In this document: piece after piece, positions 17,792 to 26,262 of the stretch
Layout of the letters: each line of letters starts with the position of its first letter
Position numbering within the stretch: the stretch's first letter is position 1
Assembly (NCBI RefSeq): GCF_004375085.3
Contig: NZ_SNAQ03000019.1
Coordinates: 1-64,000, forward strand
Length of the DNA stretch: 64,000 bases
Direction: 5' to 3'
Source of the DNA: Lewinella sp. W8
GTDB lineage: Bacteria > Bacteroidota > Bacteroidia > Chitinophagales > Saprospiraceae
Notes under the pieces: model-generated
Seen by the model: only the letters and a program-made list of their open reading frames with translations
Database searches by the model: none
What the model was told of the DNA's origin: nothing
Made by a program: the position numbers and the translations under genes

Positions 17792-19471
17792 ATGCAGACC
17801 AGACCGCAAACGTATGATGCCATCGTAGTGGGCTCCGGCATCAGTGGCGGCTGGGCCGCCAAGGAACTGTGCGAAGGAGGATTAAAGGTATTGCTCCTTG
17901 ACCGTGGACGGCACGTGGAGCACCGGAAGGATTACCCCACGGCGGAAAAAGATCCCTGGCATTTTCCCCTGAAGGGTTACCTGACGGCCGAAGAACGCTT
18001 ACAGCATCCCGGCCATCCGGCGGCAAAAAAAGACCGCCTTCATTTCGTGGCCAGTGAAGTGGAACATCCCTACGAACAGGAACGCCCCTTTCGCTGGCTG
18101 CGCGGGTACCAACTGGGTGGCCGTTCCCTGATCTGGGGGCGGCATTCCTACCGCTGGAGCGACCTCGATTTTCGGGCCAACCAGGAAGATGGGCACGGGG
18201 TGGACTGGCCGATCCGGTACCGGGACCTGGAAAAATGGTACGGCTACGTCGAGCGTTTCGCGGGGATCAGTGGCGATCGTCGGGGGCTCCCTCAATTGCC
18301 GGACGGAGAATTCCTTCCGCCCTTTCCCCTGAACTGTGCCGAGCAGTGGGTCAGTGACCGCATTCAGGAGCGATGGCCGGAGCGGATGATCATTCCCGGG
18401 CGGGTGGCGAACGCCACCACGGCCCTCCCCGGCAGGATGCCCTGCCAGGTGAGAAATCGCTGCGATCGGGGTTGCCCCTACGGCGGATATTTCAGCACCC
18501 AGTCCTCCACCCTCCCCGCCGCGATGGCTACCGGTAACCTGACCGTCCGTACGGACAGCATTGTATCCGAAGTGGCGTACGATCCCGACCGGGAGCGGGC
18601 GACGGGCGTGCGGGTCATCGACCGGCTCACGAAGGAAGAACACCAGTACCGGGCGCGGATTATTTTCCTCAATGCGTCTACCATAGGTACCACCGCCATC
18701 CTGCTCAACAGCCGGTCGGCCCGCTTCCCCGACGGGCTTGGTAACGACAGCGGAGAACTGGGCCACAACCTCATGGATCACATCATGGGCGGAGGTGCCG
18801 GCGGCCGGGTGCCGGGGATGGAGGATCAGTACTACCGGGGGCGCAAACCCAACGGTATCTATTTCCCCCGCTTTCGCAACGTCAGTCCGGCCACCCGCAC
18901 CGATAAGTTCCTGCGGGGGTACGGATACCAGGGAGGTGCCGGACGATCCGGCTGGCAGCGGGGGCAATCGAGCTTTGCCTTCGGAGCGGAATTCAAAACC
19001 TCCCTCCTGGAGCCCGGTTCCTGGGGTATCGGCATCGGAGGATTCGGAGAATGCCTACCCCATCACGACAACCGGATGTACCTCCACCCCGAGAAAAAGG
19101 ATGCGTGGGGAATGCCGCTGGTCGTATTCGACGCCCGCTTCCGCGACAACGAGCTGGCCATGTGCCGGGATATGGCCGAAACCGCCGCCGAAATGCTGGA
19201 AGCTGCGGGTGTAGAGGACGTCAGTATGAACCACAACCCCAGCAGGTTCGGGTCGAGTATCCACGAAATGGGGACAGCCAGAATGGGCCGTGACCCAGAA
19301 ACTTCGGTGCTCAACGCCTTCAATCAGATCCACGCCGTACCGAACGTCTTCGTCACCGACGGTGCCTGTATGACCTCTTCCGCATGTCAGAATCCCTCCC
19401 TGACCTACATGGCCCTCACGGCCCGGGCGGCAGCCTACGCCCGCGAACAACTCAAGCAAGGAAAGCTCTGA
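17792..19471 (+). CDS. GMC family oxidoreductase (FAD-dependent, gluconate-dehydrogenase large-subunit type)
   Basis: The protein has 559 residues. The N-terminal Rossmann motif 'DAIVVGSGISGGWAAKEL' binds FAD, and the GMC C-terminal domain carries 'SSIHEMGTARMG' and 'ACQNPSLTYMALTARA', which contribute the active-site His and Asn. The family oxidises sugars and alcohols. It has no signal peptide of its own, but it is followed after 2 bp by a gluconate-2-dehydrogenase subunit-3-like gene with a twin-arginine-like leader, the usual arrangement in which the two subunits are co-exported by Tat. The substrate cannot be deduced. It is the second gene of the aguA-cutC operon. Confidence 0.9.
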   Translation: MQTRPQTYDAIVVGSGISGGWAAKELCEGGLKVLLLDRGRHVEHRKDYPTAEKDPWHFPLKGYLTAEERLQHPGHPAAKKDRLHFVASEVEHPYEQERPFRWLRGYQLGGRSLIWGRHSYRWSDLDFRANQEDGHGVDWPIRYRDLEKWYGYVERFAGISGDRRGLPQLPDGEFLPPFPLNCAEQWVSDRIQERWPERMIIPGRVANATTALPGRMPCQVRNRCDRGCPYGGYFSTQSSTLPAAMATGNLTVRTDSIVSEVAYDPDRERATGVRVIDRLTKEEHQYRARIIFLNASTIGTTAILLNSRSARFPDGLGNDSGELGHNLMDHIMGGGAGGRVPGMEDQYYRGRKPNGIYFPRFRNVSPATRTDKFLRGYGYQGGAGRSGWQRGQSSFAFGAEFKTSLLEPGSWGIGIGGFGECLPHHDNRMYLHPEKKDAWGMPLVVFDARFRDNELAMCRDMAETAAEMLEAAGVEDVSMNHNPSRFGSSIHEMGTARMGRDPETSVLNAFNQIHAVPNVFVTDGACMTSSACQNPSLTYMALTARAAAYAREQLKQGKL

Positions 19472-19473
19472 TC

Positions 19474-20064
19474 ATGGACCGAAGAAAAGCCATCCAGATT
19501 ATGGGATACTCGGTGGCCTCCGCCACCCTCCTGGGTTGGGGAACCGCCTGCCGGGAAAGCGCCGCCACGGAGGTGTGGCGGCCCGACTTTCACACCGAAG
19601 CGGAGGGGGATTTTCTCGCGCAACTCGGGGAAGCCTTTCTGCCCGCCACCGACATTCCGGGAGCCCGGGCGGTCGGTGCTCACCGGTTCGTTGATCGTTT
19701 CGTAGATCAGGTTTTTGATTCTTCCGCCCAGCGGGAATGGCGGGTCGGCTTGCACCGGTTACAGGAAAATTGGCGGGAGAACCTCCAGCACGATGCCGTG
19801 GCCCTCTTACGGCAAATGCTGGACCTTCCCGAAGACGAACAGCGGGAGATCAAACAGCTTATGGAACAAACCCCACCTCCCGGATCATCGGCGGAGGACC
19901 GACATTATGCCTACCGGACCCTCTTTAAGTGCAAGGAACTCATCATGCTGGGGTATTTTGCCTCGAAACCGATTGGGGAAGATGTCCTTGCCTTTTTACC
20001 CACGCCAGGTGGATATGATCCCTGTATCCCCTACGAGGAGGTAGGTAAGGCCTGGTCACTTTGA
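19474..20064 (+). CDS. Gluconate 2-dehydrogenase subunit 3 family protein
   Basis: The protein has 196 residues starting at MDRRKAIQIMGYS, which places a twin-arginine-like leader ending in a lipobox-like 'WGTAC'. An upstream in-frame start at 19384 would overlap the GMC gene by ~90 bp and is less likely. The mature part matches the small helical subunit of flavin sugar dehydrogenases: 'LGEAFLPATDIPGARAVGA', 'FVDRFVDQVF' and the C-terminal 'GYDPCIPYEEVGKAWS'. It probably chaperones and carries the GMC partner across the membrane. Spacing is 2 bp from the GMC stop and 17 bp to the next gene. Confidence 0.85.
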   Translation: MDRRKAIQIMGYSVASATLLGWGTACRESAATEVWRPDFHTEAEGDFLAQLGEAFLPATDIPGARAVGAHRFVDRFVDQVFDSSAQREWRVGLHRLQENWRENLQHDAVALLRQMLDLPEDEQREIKQLMEQTPPPGSSAEDRHYAYRTLFKCKELIMLGYFASKPIGEDVLAFLPTPGGYDPCIPYEEVGKAWSL

Positions 20065-20081
20065 TTACGCACCACGAGAAT

Positions 20082-21065
20082 ATGAAGAAAACTAGAAGAA
20101 CATTTCTGGGGTTGTTGCCCCTTTCCCTGGGGACCGCCGGGCTGCTGACGCGCTGCACCGATGAACCGGCAGCCGCCACCCCACCTCCCGTCAAAAAGCC
20201 CGTCGTCATCTCCACTTGGCAGCACGGCCAGGCCGCTAATGCGGCCGCCTGGGAGGTCCTCAACCGGGGCGGTAACGCGCTGGACGCCGTGGAGGCCGGC
20301 GTCCGGGTGACCGAGGCGGACCCGAAGGTCCGCACCGTTGGGCGGGGGGCTTACCCCGACCGGAACGGAATCATTACCCTGGACGCCTCCATTATGGGGC
20401 CCAGTGGAGACTGCGGCAGCGTAGCCGCCGTGGAGGGGATCCTGCACCCCATTTCCCTGGCCCGCATCGTGATGGAGCGCACCCCCCACGTGATGATCGT
20501 GGGCCAGGGTGCACAGGACCTGGCGGTCGCCGAAGGCATGGAAGTGACCGATCTATCGACCGAGAAAAGCAAACAGGACTACGAAAAATGGAAGGTGGAA
20601 AACCCCGGCTATCTGCCACCGATCAACGTCGAAAACCACGATACCATCGGGCTGCTGGCCCTGGACGAGAACGGTGATTTGGCGGGCGCCTGCACCACGA
20701 GCGGAGCGGCCTACAAGTTTCACGGCCGGGTGGGCGATAGCCCCATCATCGGAGCCGGCCTCTACGTGGATAATGCCGTGGGCGCGGCCACGGCCACCGG
20801 CTGGGGAGAAGCCGTGATCCGGGCCTGCGGGTGTTTCCTGGTGGTGGAGTTCATGCGGCAGGGACACCCTCCGGAAGACGCCTGCCGGCTGGCCTGCGAA
20901 AGGGTGATCGAAAAGAATCCCGACTGGCGGGATATTCAGGTGGGCTTCATCGCCCTGGATAAATACGGCCGGACGGGTGCCTACTGCATCCAGCCCGGTT
21001 TTGACTATGCCCTGCAAGACCAGGACACCCCCAACACCATGCACAAACCCCCAAGTAGAATCTGA
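20082..21065 (+). CDS. Exported N4-(beta-N-acetylglucosaminyl)-L-asparaginase (glycosylasparaginase)
   Basis: The protein has 327 residues from MKKTRRTFLGLLPLSLG, a twin-arginine-like leader followed by 'LTRCTDEP', which could act as a lipobox. A TTG start at 20061 is possible but not needed. This is an Ntn-hydrolase of family T2: the autoprocessing site is 'NHDTIGLLAL', where the Thr becomes the N-terminal nucleophile of the beta chain. Also visible are 'GNALDAVEAGVRVTEADP' near the N-terminus and 'GRVGDSPIIGAGLYVDN' after the nucleophile. It cleaves GlcNAc-Asn bonds released from N-glycoproteins. It overlaps cutC by one base. Confidence 0.9.
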   Translation: MKKTRRTFLGLLPLSLGTAGLLTRCTDEPAAATPPPVKKPVVISTWQHGQAANAAAWEVLNRGGNALDAVEAGVRVTEADPKVRTVGRGAYPDRNGIITLDASIMGPSGDCGSVAAVEGILHPISLARIVMERTPHVMIVGQGAQDLAVAEGMEVTDLSTEKSKQDYEKWKVENPGYLPPINVENHDTIGLLALDENGDLAGACTTSGAAYKFHGRVGDSPIIGAGLYVDNAVGAATATGWGEAVIRACGCFLVVEFMRQGHPPEDACRLACERVIEKNPDWRDIQVGFIALDKYGRTGAYCIQPGFDYALQDQDTPNTMHKPPSRI

Positions 21066-21811
21066 TGTCGGACGTTACCTTCGAAGTATGCCTGCAATCC
21101 GTCGACGACGCCGTGGCGGCGCAGCGCGGTGGTGCCCAACGGGTGGAACTCTGTGCGGCCCTGGTGGAGGGGGGCATCACGCCCAGTCCGGCCAGCATCT
21201 CCCAGTGTCGTGACGCCGTGGATATCGACATTATGGTCATGATCCGGCCGCGGGGAGGAGATTTCGACTACACCGAACGGGAGCTGGAACAAATGCACCA
21301 GGACATTGAATTTTGCCAGCGCGTTGGGGTCACCGGAGTGGTATTTGGCCTGCTGACGCCGGAGGGAGACGTGGCGCAAGCGCAGGTGCAAAGCCTGCGG
21401 GAAACAGCCGGGGATCTTGCGGTAACCTTTCACCGGGCCTTTGACGTTTGCCGGAATCCCCTATCCGCCCTGGAAACCCTGATTGATCTCGGGGTTGACC
21501 GGATCCTGACCAGCGGACAGGCCGCCACCGTACCGGAGGGCCTGGCCCTACTGAAAACGCTGCACCAGCGCGCCGCCGGCCGCATCGGAATCCTTCCGGG
21601 ATGTGGCATCACCCCCGAAAACGTCGCCCGGGTCCTGCGCGAAACTGGTGTCCGGGAATTTCACGCCACGGCCTTCGCCCCCCTCGAAAGCCGGATGCAG
21701 CACCGCAACGCCAAGGTCTACATGGGCATTCCCGGGCTACCGGAATACGAACGCATGGTGACCGCAACCGCGGAGGTGGAGCACTTCTTCCGGGCGCTCA
21801 CCACCACCTGA
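21065..21811 (+). CDS. cutC: CutC family protein
   Basis: The protein has 248 residues, full length for the CutC TIM-barrel family. Signatures: 'FEVCLQSVDDAVAAQRGGAQ', 'RVELCAALVEGGITPS', 'IMVMIRPRGGDFDYT', 'TFHRAFDV' and 'DRILTSGQAATVPEGL'. CutC was linked to copper tolerance in E. coli, but its biochemical activity is not firmly established. Its ATG overlaps the TGA of the preceding gene (TGATG), so translation is probably coupled. It is the last gene of the operon. Confidence 0.93.
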   Translation: MSDVTFEVCLQSVDDAVAAQRGGAQRVELCAALVEGGITPSPASISQCRDAVDIDIMVMIRPRGGDFDYTERELEQMHQDIEFCQRVGVTGVVFGLLTPEGDVAQAQVQSLRETAGDLAVTFHRAFDVCRNPLSALETLIDLGVDRILTSGQAATVPEGLALLKTLHQRAAGRIGILPGCGITPENVARVLRETGVREFHATAFAPLESRMQHRNAKVYMGIPGLPEYERMVTATAEVEHFFRALTTT

Positions 21812-21853
21812 AGGCGGGAGTAGTCCTGCACTTTCGGTGAGGCCCAAAAAGCA

Positions 21854-21885
21854 GCAATCCCGGCCGAGGGATGGGCCAGGATTGC
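21854..21885 (-). terminator. Hairpin with T-run on minus strand
   Basis: GCAATCC-GGCC and GGCC-GGATTGC pair with one internal mismatch and an 8-nt loop. On the minus strand the stem is followed by TGCTTTTTGGG, a reasonable rho-independent terminator for leftward transcription. On the plus strand it could also slow readthrough from cutC, but no T-run follows there. Confidence 0.5.
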
Positions 21886-21954
21886 GAGGTTTATGAACAT
21901 GAGAGAAAAATAGTTTACGCTAAATCCAAGGGAATTATTGAGTATGAAGTCTTG

Positions 21955-22086
21955 TTCGTACGGCAGCGGCCTGGTTCCGAAAAACCATTGCCGTAACCCT
22001 GCCCCGAAGGGCAGTACGAAACCAGTTTAAAAATGAGGAAGGCTTATTGAACACGAGAGAGAAGCTTATGGGGTGGTACCCATAAG
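21955..22086. ncRNA. Candidate structured RNA (strand uncertain)
   Basis: Several helices cluster here: TTCGTAC (21955) with GTACGAA (22014); TACGGCA (21959) with TGCCGTA (21989), which competes with the first; TGGTT (21972) with AACCA (21983); CTGCCC-CGAA-GGGCAG (21999-22014); and CTTATGGG (22065) with CCCATAAG (22079), all perfect. The overlap of the first two helices would allow two alternative folds. A leftward terminator follows at 21854-21885, favouring minus-strand transcription. I do not recognise a known RNA family, and a remnant or repeat origin is not excluded. Confidence 0.35.
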
Positions 22087-22325
22087 AAGCCGCGTTACCC
22101 CCGGGAGGAGGTCAAATTTAGGGAGAATGTAGGTCTGTCCTTTTTTGAGAAACGCTTGAAACTTCCGAAGAATACCACAATAAATCTTCGTTAAAGATAT
22201 TAAAGAAATTTTTTTTCGTGCAATTTATGCAAGAATAAAATTTCACTTTTTGGGTAATGACCCAAATTTAACCAGCCTTTGTCGTTCGCGGAGCGGAATC
22301 CCAGCCCAAATACCACCGTACATAA

Positions 22326-22359
22326 CCGTGCCCCAACTATGCGTATAGTTGGGGCACGG
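22326..22359. terminator. 15-bp perfect inverted repeat between convergent genes
   Basis: CCGTGCCCCAACTAT and its exact reverse complement are separated by GCGT. It lies 57 bp beyond the stop of the leftward thioredoxin-fold gene. Neither side has a clear T-run, so it may be a terminator acting by its stem, an mRNA 3'-end stabiliser or a protein site. Confidence 0.45.
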
Positions 22360-22416
22360 CCCTCACAAAAATGGGAGGAATGTAGCAGGACCGGCCGAGG
22401 CCGGGAAATTTCTGCC

Positions 22417-23859
22417 CTAGCGGGTAAAGGTCATCGCCTGGTCCAGCTGACTAACTTTGAGGTTCTTTGCGATGATGATCCGGTCCTTGTTCAGCAGGTA
22501 CAGTTCCGGAGTATTGTCCACGTAATACGTCTTGAAGATTGAGCGATTGGACGGGTCGTAGACATTGGTGAACTGCCCCATGTTATACTGACGGATGAAG
22601 TTCTTCCACTTCGCGTCCTCCGTATCCAGGGCGATGGCGTATACGTCCACCTGATTTTTGTGTTGTTGGTACCACTGTACCAGCCTCGGGGTTTCTTCCT
22701 GGCAGTGATCACAATCCGGGTTGAACATGTACACCAGGATGAAGTCGGCATCCAAATCATAGAGCGTACGGGACTGCCCCTTATCGTCGGTCACCGTAAT
22801 GTTGGGTCCGGGGAGGCCGACCAGGCTCTGGGCCATCTGACTGGCACGGTCCTGCAGTCCGTAAACCGTCATGCTGTCCGCCCAGAAGGCGCGTTCCCGG
22901 GTGAAGTAGTTGGTGATCATGTGCACGTGGATGGCGTCCGCGTCCATCACCGTTGATTGCCCGGGCTCGTAGTTCAGGGTGATCCAGTTGGCAAAGAACT
23001 TATAGTAATCGGGGTGGTTCAGCACCTTATTCATCAGGAAATCGGCCGATTTCTTGATGGAGTCGGCATTTTGGGGCGTCAGCTCCGTGATGTAGCGCTT
23101 CAGCTTATTGATGATCACCGGAGTAGCCAGCAGGCGGTTATCCGCAAAATTGACGCCGTCCCAGAAGTCGTAGCGATAGGCGGCTACCTGGGCTGCTTCG
23201 TCTATCTGCCCGTTCGCTCCGCGGATTTCCTTCAGGGTAGGATTTTGTCCACCCCGCTTAAAGCTGGTAAACAGAGAGTTCGGCGCCTTGGCAAAGAGAC
23301 TTTCCAGGTATTCCTGGCGTTGGGCCACGAGTTGGTCGCGCTCCGCCTTGAAGTTGTTGTATTCCGGAGTGCCCGCCGAAAGTGAACGGAGCGCCTGCCC
23401 GACCCGGCGGAAGTCGTCCTGCTGGGACGCTTCGAAACGCAGGGCGTCGTACAGCAGAGCGTTGTCTTCACTGCCTTCTACCTGCATGGAACCCAGAATA
23501 TCTCCGCCCTGGGCGGTCATGGTAAACTGCTGGTCGGCATCGATGAGCATTTGGACCGTAGTACCGTCCGCGAAGTAGGCAAAGTAATGCCCGGGGCGGT
23601 AGGGCTGATTGCGGGTAAAGACCAGCATATTTCCCTGCACGACGCCGGAATCCGCCCGGAATTGCTGATCGGCGTACTGCCCGATGAGCAGGGCACCGGC
23701 CGGATTAGTGCCAGCAATGTTCAACTTGATGTTGGGCAACTCCAAATCGCGATCCTCCTGGGCACTCACCGGAGCAGCTACCCCGGCGGCGGAAGTTGCG
23801 TCGTTCCCGTTACAGGAGAATAAAAGCAAAGTAAACAGGCTGAAGACAAGTGTACGCAT
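22417..23859 (-). CDS. Thioredoxin-fold lipoprotein (TlpA-like) with N-terminal DUF4369/5106-like region
   Basis: The protein has 480 residues. The leader MRTLVFSLFTLLLFSCNG ends in a lipobox (LFSC). The N-terminal ~120 residues form a beta domain ('AGTNPAGALLIGQYADQQF'), the middle is helical, and the C-terminal ~130 residues are a thioredoxin fold with active site Cys-Asp-His-Cys in 'FNPDCDHCQEETP', followed by 'NTPELYLLNKDRIIIAKN' containing the cis-Pro. This arrangement is common in Bacteroidota TlpA-like proteins that act in periplasmic thiol reduction. The middle region resembles DUF5106-type proteins, but I am not certain of the family. Confidence 0.85.
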   Translation of the reverse strand: MRTLVFSLFTLLLFSCNGNDATSAAGVAAPVSAQEDRDLELPNIKLNIAGTNPAGALLIGQYADQQFRADSGVVQGNMLVFTRNQPYRPGHYFAYFADGTTVQMLIDADQQFTMTAQGGDILGSMQVEGSEDNALLYDALRFEASQQDDFRRVGQALRSLSAGTPEYNNFKAERDQLVAQRQEYLESLFAKAPNSLFTSFKRGGQNPTLKEIRGANGQIDEAAQVAAYRYDFWDGVNFADNRLLATPVIINKLKRYITELTPQNADSIKKSADFLMNKVLNHPDYYKFFANWITLNYEPGQSTVMDADAIHVHMITNYFTRERAFWADSMTVYGLQDRASQMAQSLVGLPGPNITVTDDKGQSRTLYDLDADFILVYMFNPDCDHCQEETPRLVQWYQQHKNQVDVYAIALDTEDAKWKNFIRQYNMGQFTNVYDPSNRSIFKTYYVDNTPELYLLNKDRIIIAKNLKVSQLDQAMTFTR

Positions 23860-23916
23860 GGTATTTTTTTTGCGGAGGCAAAAATAGTAAGCATATCCGG
23901 CAAGCGGGCCGGGGCG

Positions 23917-25500
23917 CTATCGGTGCACGGTAATTTTCCGGGCCGTCGTCCGTCCGTCCACGGTAAAAAGAGCCACCAGCACCCCCCGGTAGTCGGGGTA
24001 CGGGAAGAGCTGGTTGGTGCGGCCGGTCAGGTTCCCCAGGTTACGACCGGACAGGTCGAAGAAATTCACCCTCACTTCCCGGTCACGGTCGTCCCGGACG
24101 GTAGCGCCATCCGGCGTAAGGAGTAGGTCAAGGGTTTCCTCCACGACTGGTGTGGAGGTGGACAGATCCAGACCCGGGTCGATGGCGTAGAGCTCACGGC
24201 CCGTGTCGGGGTTTAGGTTACTGATGTAGTAGATCAGGTCTCCCTGCACGCCCACAAAGATGATGGAGGTGAGGTTGAGTGATCGTTCCACCGCTTCGTA
24301 GAACTCGACGGTTTCGCCGGTTTCCAGATCGTAATAGTAAAGGATGGGCTGAAAACCATTGGAGGTACCACTGGCAAAGAAGACGTACCGATTGGTGGCG
24401 ATGATGTTGGACGGGAAGGGATCTTCCAGCTCTTCGATGATCCGGGTTCCCTCCGGGGTTCCGTCCGTGATGCCCATCAGGTCATCCTGGAAGGACCCGC
24501 CATTCACCTGCCAGATCAGCTGATCGCCCAGGGAAAGATTGGTGATGGTCTGGCCGGCCGCCAGGGCCGTAGTGGACCCGTCGTAAATTTTCGTCGGGTT
24601 ATCGTCACCGGTGAAGGCGTAGTAGCCGTCTCCGGACACCATACCGATCGTCAGGGAGTCATTCATCGGTAGCCAGGAGGCAATAAAGATGTTATCGTCG
24701 GCCGTGACCGTAACCAGGGTATCGGCGGCGGGGCGGTAGACGTAGATACCGGTCTGAGCACGACCGGGCCGGCTGTTAACGAGACTGAAAATCAATCCGT
24801 CCCGCACGTTTTGCAAGCCAAACCAGGTGTAGGAACCGTCCTGCTCGGGGGTTGCGGCCAGGCGCCGGATGGTATCCGTGGCGGCAAAGAGGCTGATCGA
24901 ATCGGCGAAGGACTCGGCGTAGAGGAAGGCTACACCGTCTTCGTAGGTCGTGAAGTAATCGTAACGATAATTGAAGGGAGCCGAGAAGCGAGCGGGGCCA
25001 CCGATCCGTTCGTGCTCGCTGCCGTTCGTCCGGTAGAGTTCAAGGTCGTAGGTAAAGTAGAGGTATCCATTCTCCGCCAGGATCATTTCGTCAACGTTCC
25101 GGGTCGCATTGGTGGTATCGGGGTCAAAGACGAGTTCCGTGCCCGCTTCGGTGCCGTCCGTTCGCCAGATGGCGCCGCCATTGATGGTATCAAAGGCCGT
25201 GAAGTAAACCCATCCGTCCTTTTCGGTAAAGGACCCGATGTCGGAGGATTCCGTGCCCGGATTGATGTCCTTGACCAGGCTGAGGGATCCGTCGCGGAGG
25301 ATACAGAGCTCGGCGCCGGTCTGTCCGTCATCGGCCAGCAGCAGAAAACCGCCGTCAAGCTCAACGGTGGTGAAGTCAAACCGGCTGAAGGCATCTTCGG
25401 GGCCGGGATTATAATCTCCCAGGGCCACGGGGGTTTGGCCGTAGGTTATAACGGATAGTAGTAGTAGAAGAGTTACGGTGAGGTGTAGGGTCCTTTTCAT
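23917..25500 (-). CDS. Secreted ELWxxDGT-type repeat protein with degenerate T9SS domain
   Basis: The protein has 527 residues from MKRTLHLTVTLLLLLS; eight more residues to an upstream ATG at 25524 are unlikely because the signal peptide begins here. The body is a beta-propeller-like array with the recurring pattern 'AIWRTDGTEAGTELVFDPD' and 'LMGITDGTPEGTRIIEEL', as in Bacteroidota extracellular ELWxxDGT proteins. The final ~70 residues ('VNFFDLSGRNLGNLTGR', 'RKITVHR') look like a T9SS type A sorting domain lacking a clear YPNP start. It is probably a surface or secreted protein with no enzymatic motif. Confidence 0.8.
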   Translation of the reverse strand: MKRTLHLTVTLLLLLSVITYGQTPVALGDYNPGPEDAFSRFDFTTVELDGGFLLLADDGQTGAELCILRDGSLSLVKDINPGTESSDIGSFTEKDGWVYFTAFDTINGGAIWRTDGTEAGTELVFDPDTTNATRNVDEMILAENGYLYFTYDLELYRTNGSEHERIGGPARFSAPFNYRYDYFTTYEDGVAFLYAESFADSISLFAATDTIRRLAATPEQDGSYTWFGLQNVRDGLIFSLVNSRPGRAQTGIYVYRPAADTLVTVTADDNIFIASWLPMNDSLTIGMVSGDGYYAFTGDDNPTKIYDGSTTALAAGQTITNLSLGDQLIWQVNGGSFQDDLMGITDGTPEGTRIIEELEDPFPSNIIATNRYVFFASGTSNGFQPILYYYDLETGETVEFYEAVERSLNLTSIIFVGVQGDLIYYISNLNPDTGRELYAIDPGLDLSTSTPVVEETLDLLLTPDGATVRDDRDREVRVNFFDLSGRNLGNLTGRTNQLFPYPDYRGVLVALFTVDGRTTARKITVHR

Positions 25501-25601
25501 CACGATGGTTTGGGGGGGAATCAAGCAAGATAGCGGCTTGAAAATGAGGACGCAAAGGTAAAGAATGTACCAATCTTGAAGTAGGCCTTAACCAAAATCA
25601 C

Positions 25602-25637
25602 AAAGGGCCGTTTCTCTTGCGAGAAACGACCCTTTTT
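25602..25637. terminator. Strong bidirectional terminator at the host/phage junction
   Basis: AAAGGG-C-CGTTTCTC, loop TTGC, GAGAAACG-A-CCCTTTTT: a 14-bp stem with one mismatch, flanked by A- and T-runs so that it can act in both directions. It lies just upstream of the leftward secreted-protein gene and just left of the first phage gene, so it would insulate host and phage transcription. Confidence 0.75.
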
Positions 25638-25725
25638 AGAGCGGATTAGGCGGTCAAGTTCGAACAATCGCAACGGACATGGAACTGTACTGGAATTACG
25701 TTGACCGCTTTAATCTCGCCGTGTA

Positions 25726-26106
25726 ATGGGGAATAGAAATCCACGCCACGGCCGTCAAACTGTCAACTGGTCTGAGCACACGCAAGCCCGCTTCAGCCAA
25801 GAGCTTTGCGAGAAGCATCACCAGAACCTTACCTACTGTCTTTCCATCTTCGACAGTCACCCGCACCCTATCGCAATCAATCTCCGGGGGATCGTCCCCG
25901 GGGTGACTGACGAACTGGTGAACATGAAAAAATTTATCTGCGGCCATGCCTACCGCATCGAGGGGTACGCAGGAATAAACGGTTTGGCCGGGCCCTACTT
26001 GCTCCGGCTCCGTCAGGTTGCCGAACACGTCAAGGCCAACTACCCGCCAGCAAAGCGAGAAAACGAAATACATCTGGTTTCAGGGCAAGGTCTGTCTGCG
26101 GTCTGA
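25726..26106 (+). CDS. Unknown protein at phage left end
   Basis: This 126-residue frame was chosen over an antisense frame of equal length because its codons end mostly in G or C, as in neighbouring genes. Parts such as 'FSQELCEKHHQNLTYCLSIF' and 'NMKKFICGHAYRIEGYAG' look like a folded protein with several Cys and His. I recognise no family. It may be a remnant or a leftmost early gene. Confidence 0.45.
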   Translation: MGNRNPRHGRQTVNWSEHTQARFSQELCEKHHQNLTYCLSIFDSHPHPIAINLRGIVPGVTDELVNMKKFICGHAYRIEGYAGINGLAGPYLLRLRQVAEHVKANYPPAKRENEIHLVSGQGLSAV

Positions 26107-26147
26107 GTGTAGCCGTTGCAGCCTTGCCTTATTTCAAAAAACGCACC

Positions 26148-26252
26148 ATGGAATACGCCTTTTTCATCGCCGTCGGAATCCTCCTCTACCTGATTTTCCA
26201 GGGTCCGGGGAACGATGGGCAGTCCGGAGGCCCTGGTGGATCAATGGTTTAA
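26148..26252 (+). CDS. Very short membrane protein (34 aa)
   Basis: The ATG at 26148 opens MEYAFFIAVGILLYLIFQGP followed by a Gly/Ser-rich tail and TAA. One hydrophobic helix with an outward polar tail fits the small membrane proteins often found in phages. It ends 10 bp before the next start. Confidence 0.45.
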   Translation: MEYAFFIAVGILLYLIFQGPGNDGQSGGPGGSMV

Positions 26253-26262
26253 ATTTTACGAA

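Larger units (their letters stand above)
21812..22416. other. 605-bp non-coding stretch with multiple hairpins
   Basis: No protein-like frame is seen between the convergent cutC and thioredoxin-fold genes. The stretch contains a terminator-like hairpin (21854-21885), a cluster of possible RNA helices (21955-22086), an A+T-rich block (about 22140-22260) that could hold a promoter, and a 15-bp perfect inverted repeat (22326-22359). These are listed separately. Confidence 0.6.

Noticed and set aside
18007..18967. Leftward frame of about 320 codons opposite the GMC oxidoreductase
   Set aside because: The GMC protein is unambiguous, and such long antisense frames are expected in G+C-rich coding DNA.
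25641..25690. Possible tRNA remnant near GGTCAAGTTCGAACAATC as an attachment site
   Set aside because: Only a T-loop-like GTTCGAA is seen, with no arms or acceptor stem, so no tRNA or att site can be supported.
25696..26073. 125-codon leftward frame at the phage left end
   Set aside because: The plus-strand frame has codon-third-position usage like its neighbours; the minus frame looks like its complement. This preference is moderate, not certain.
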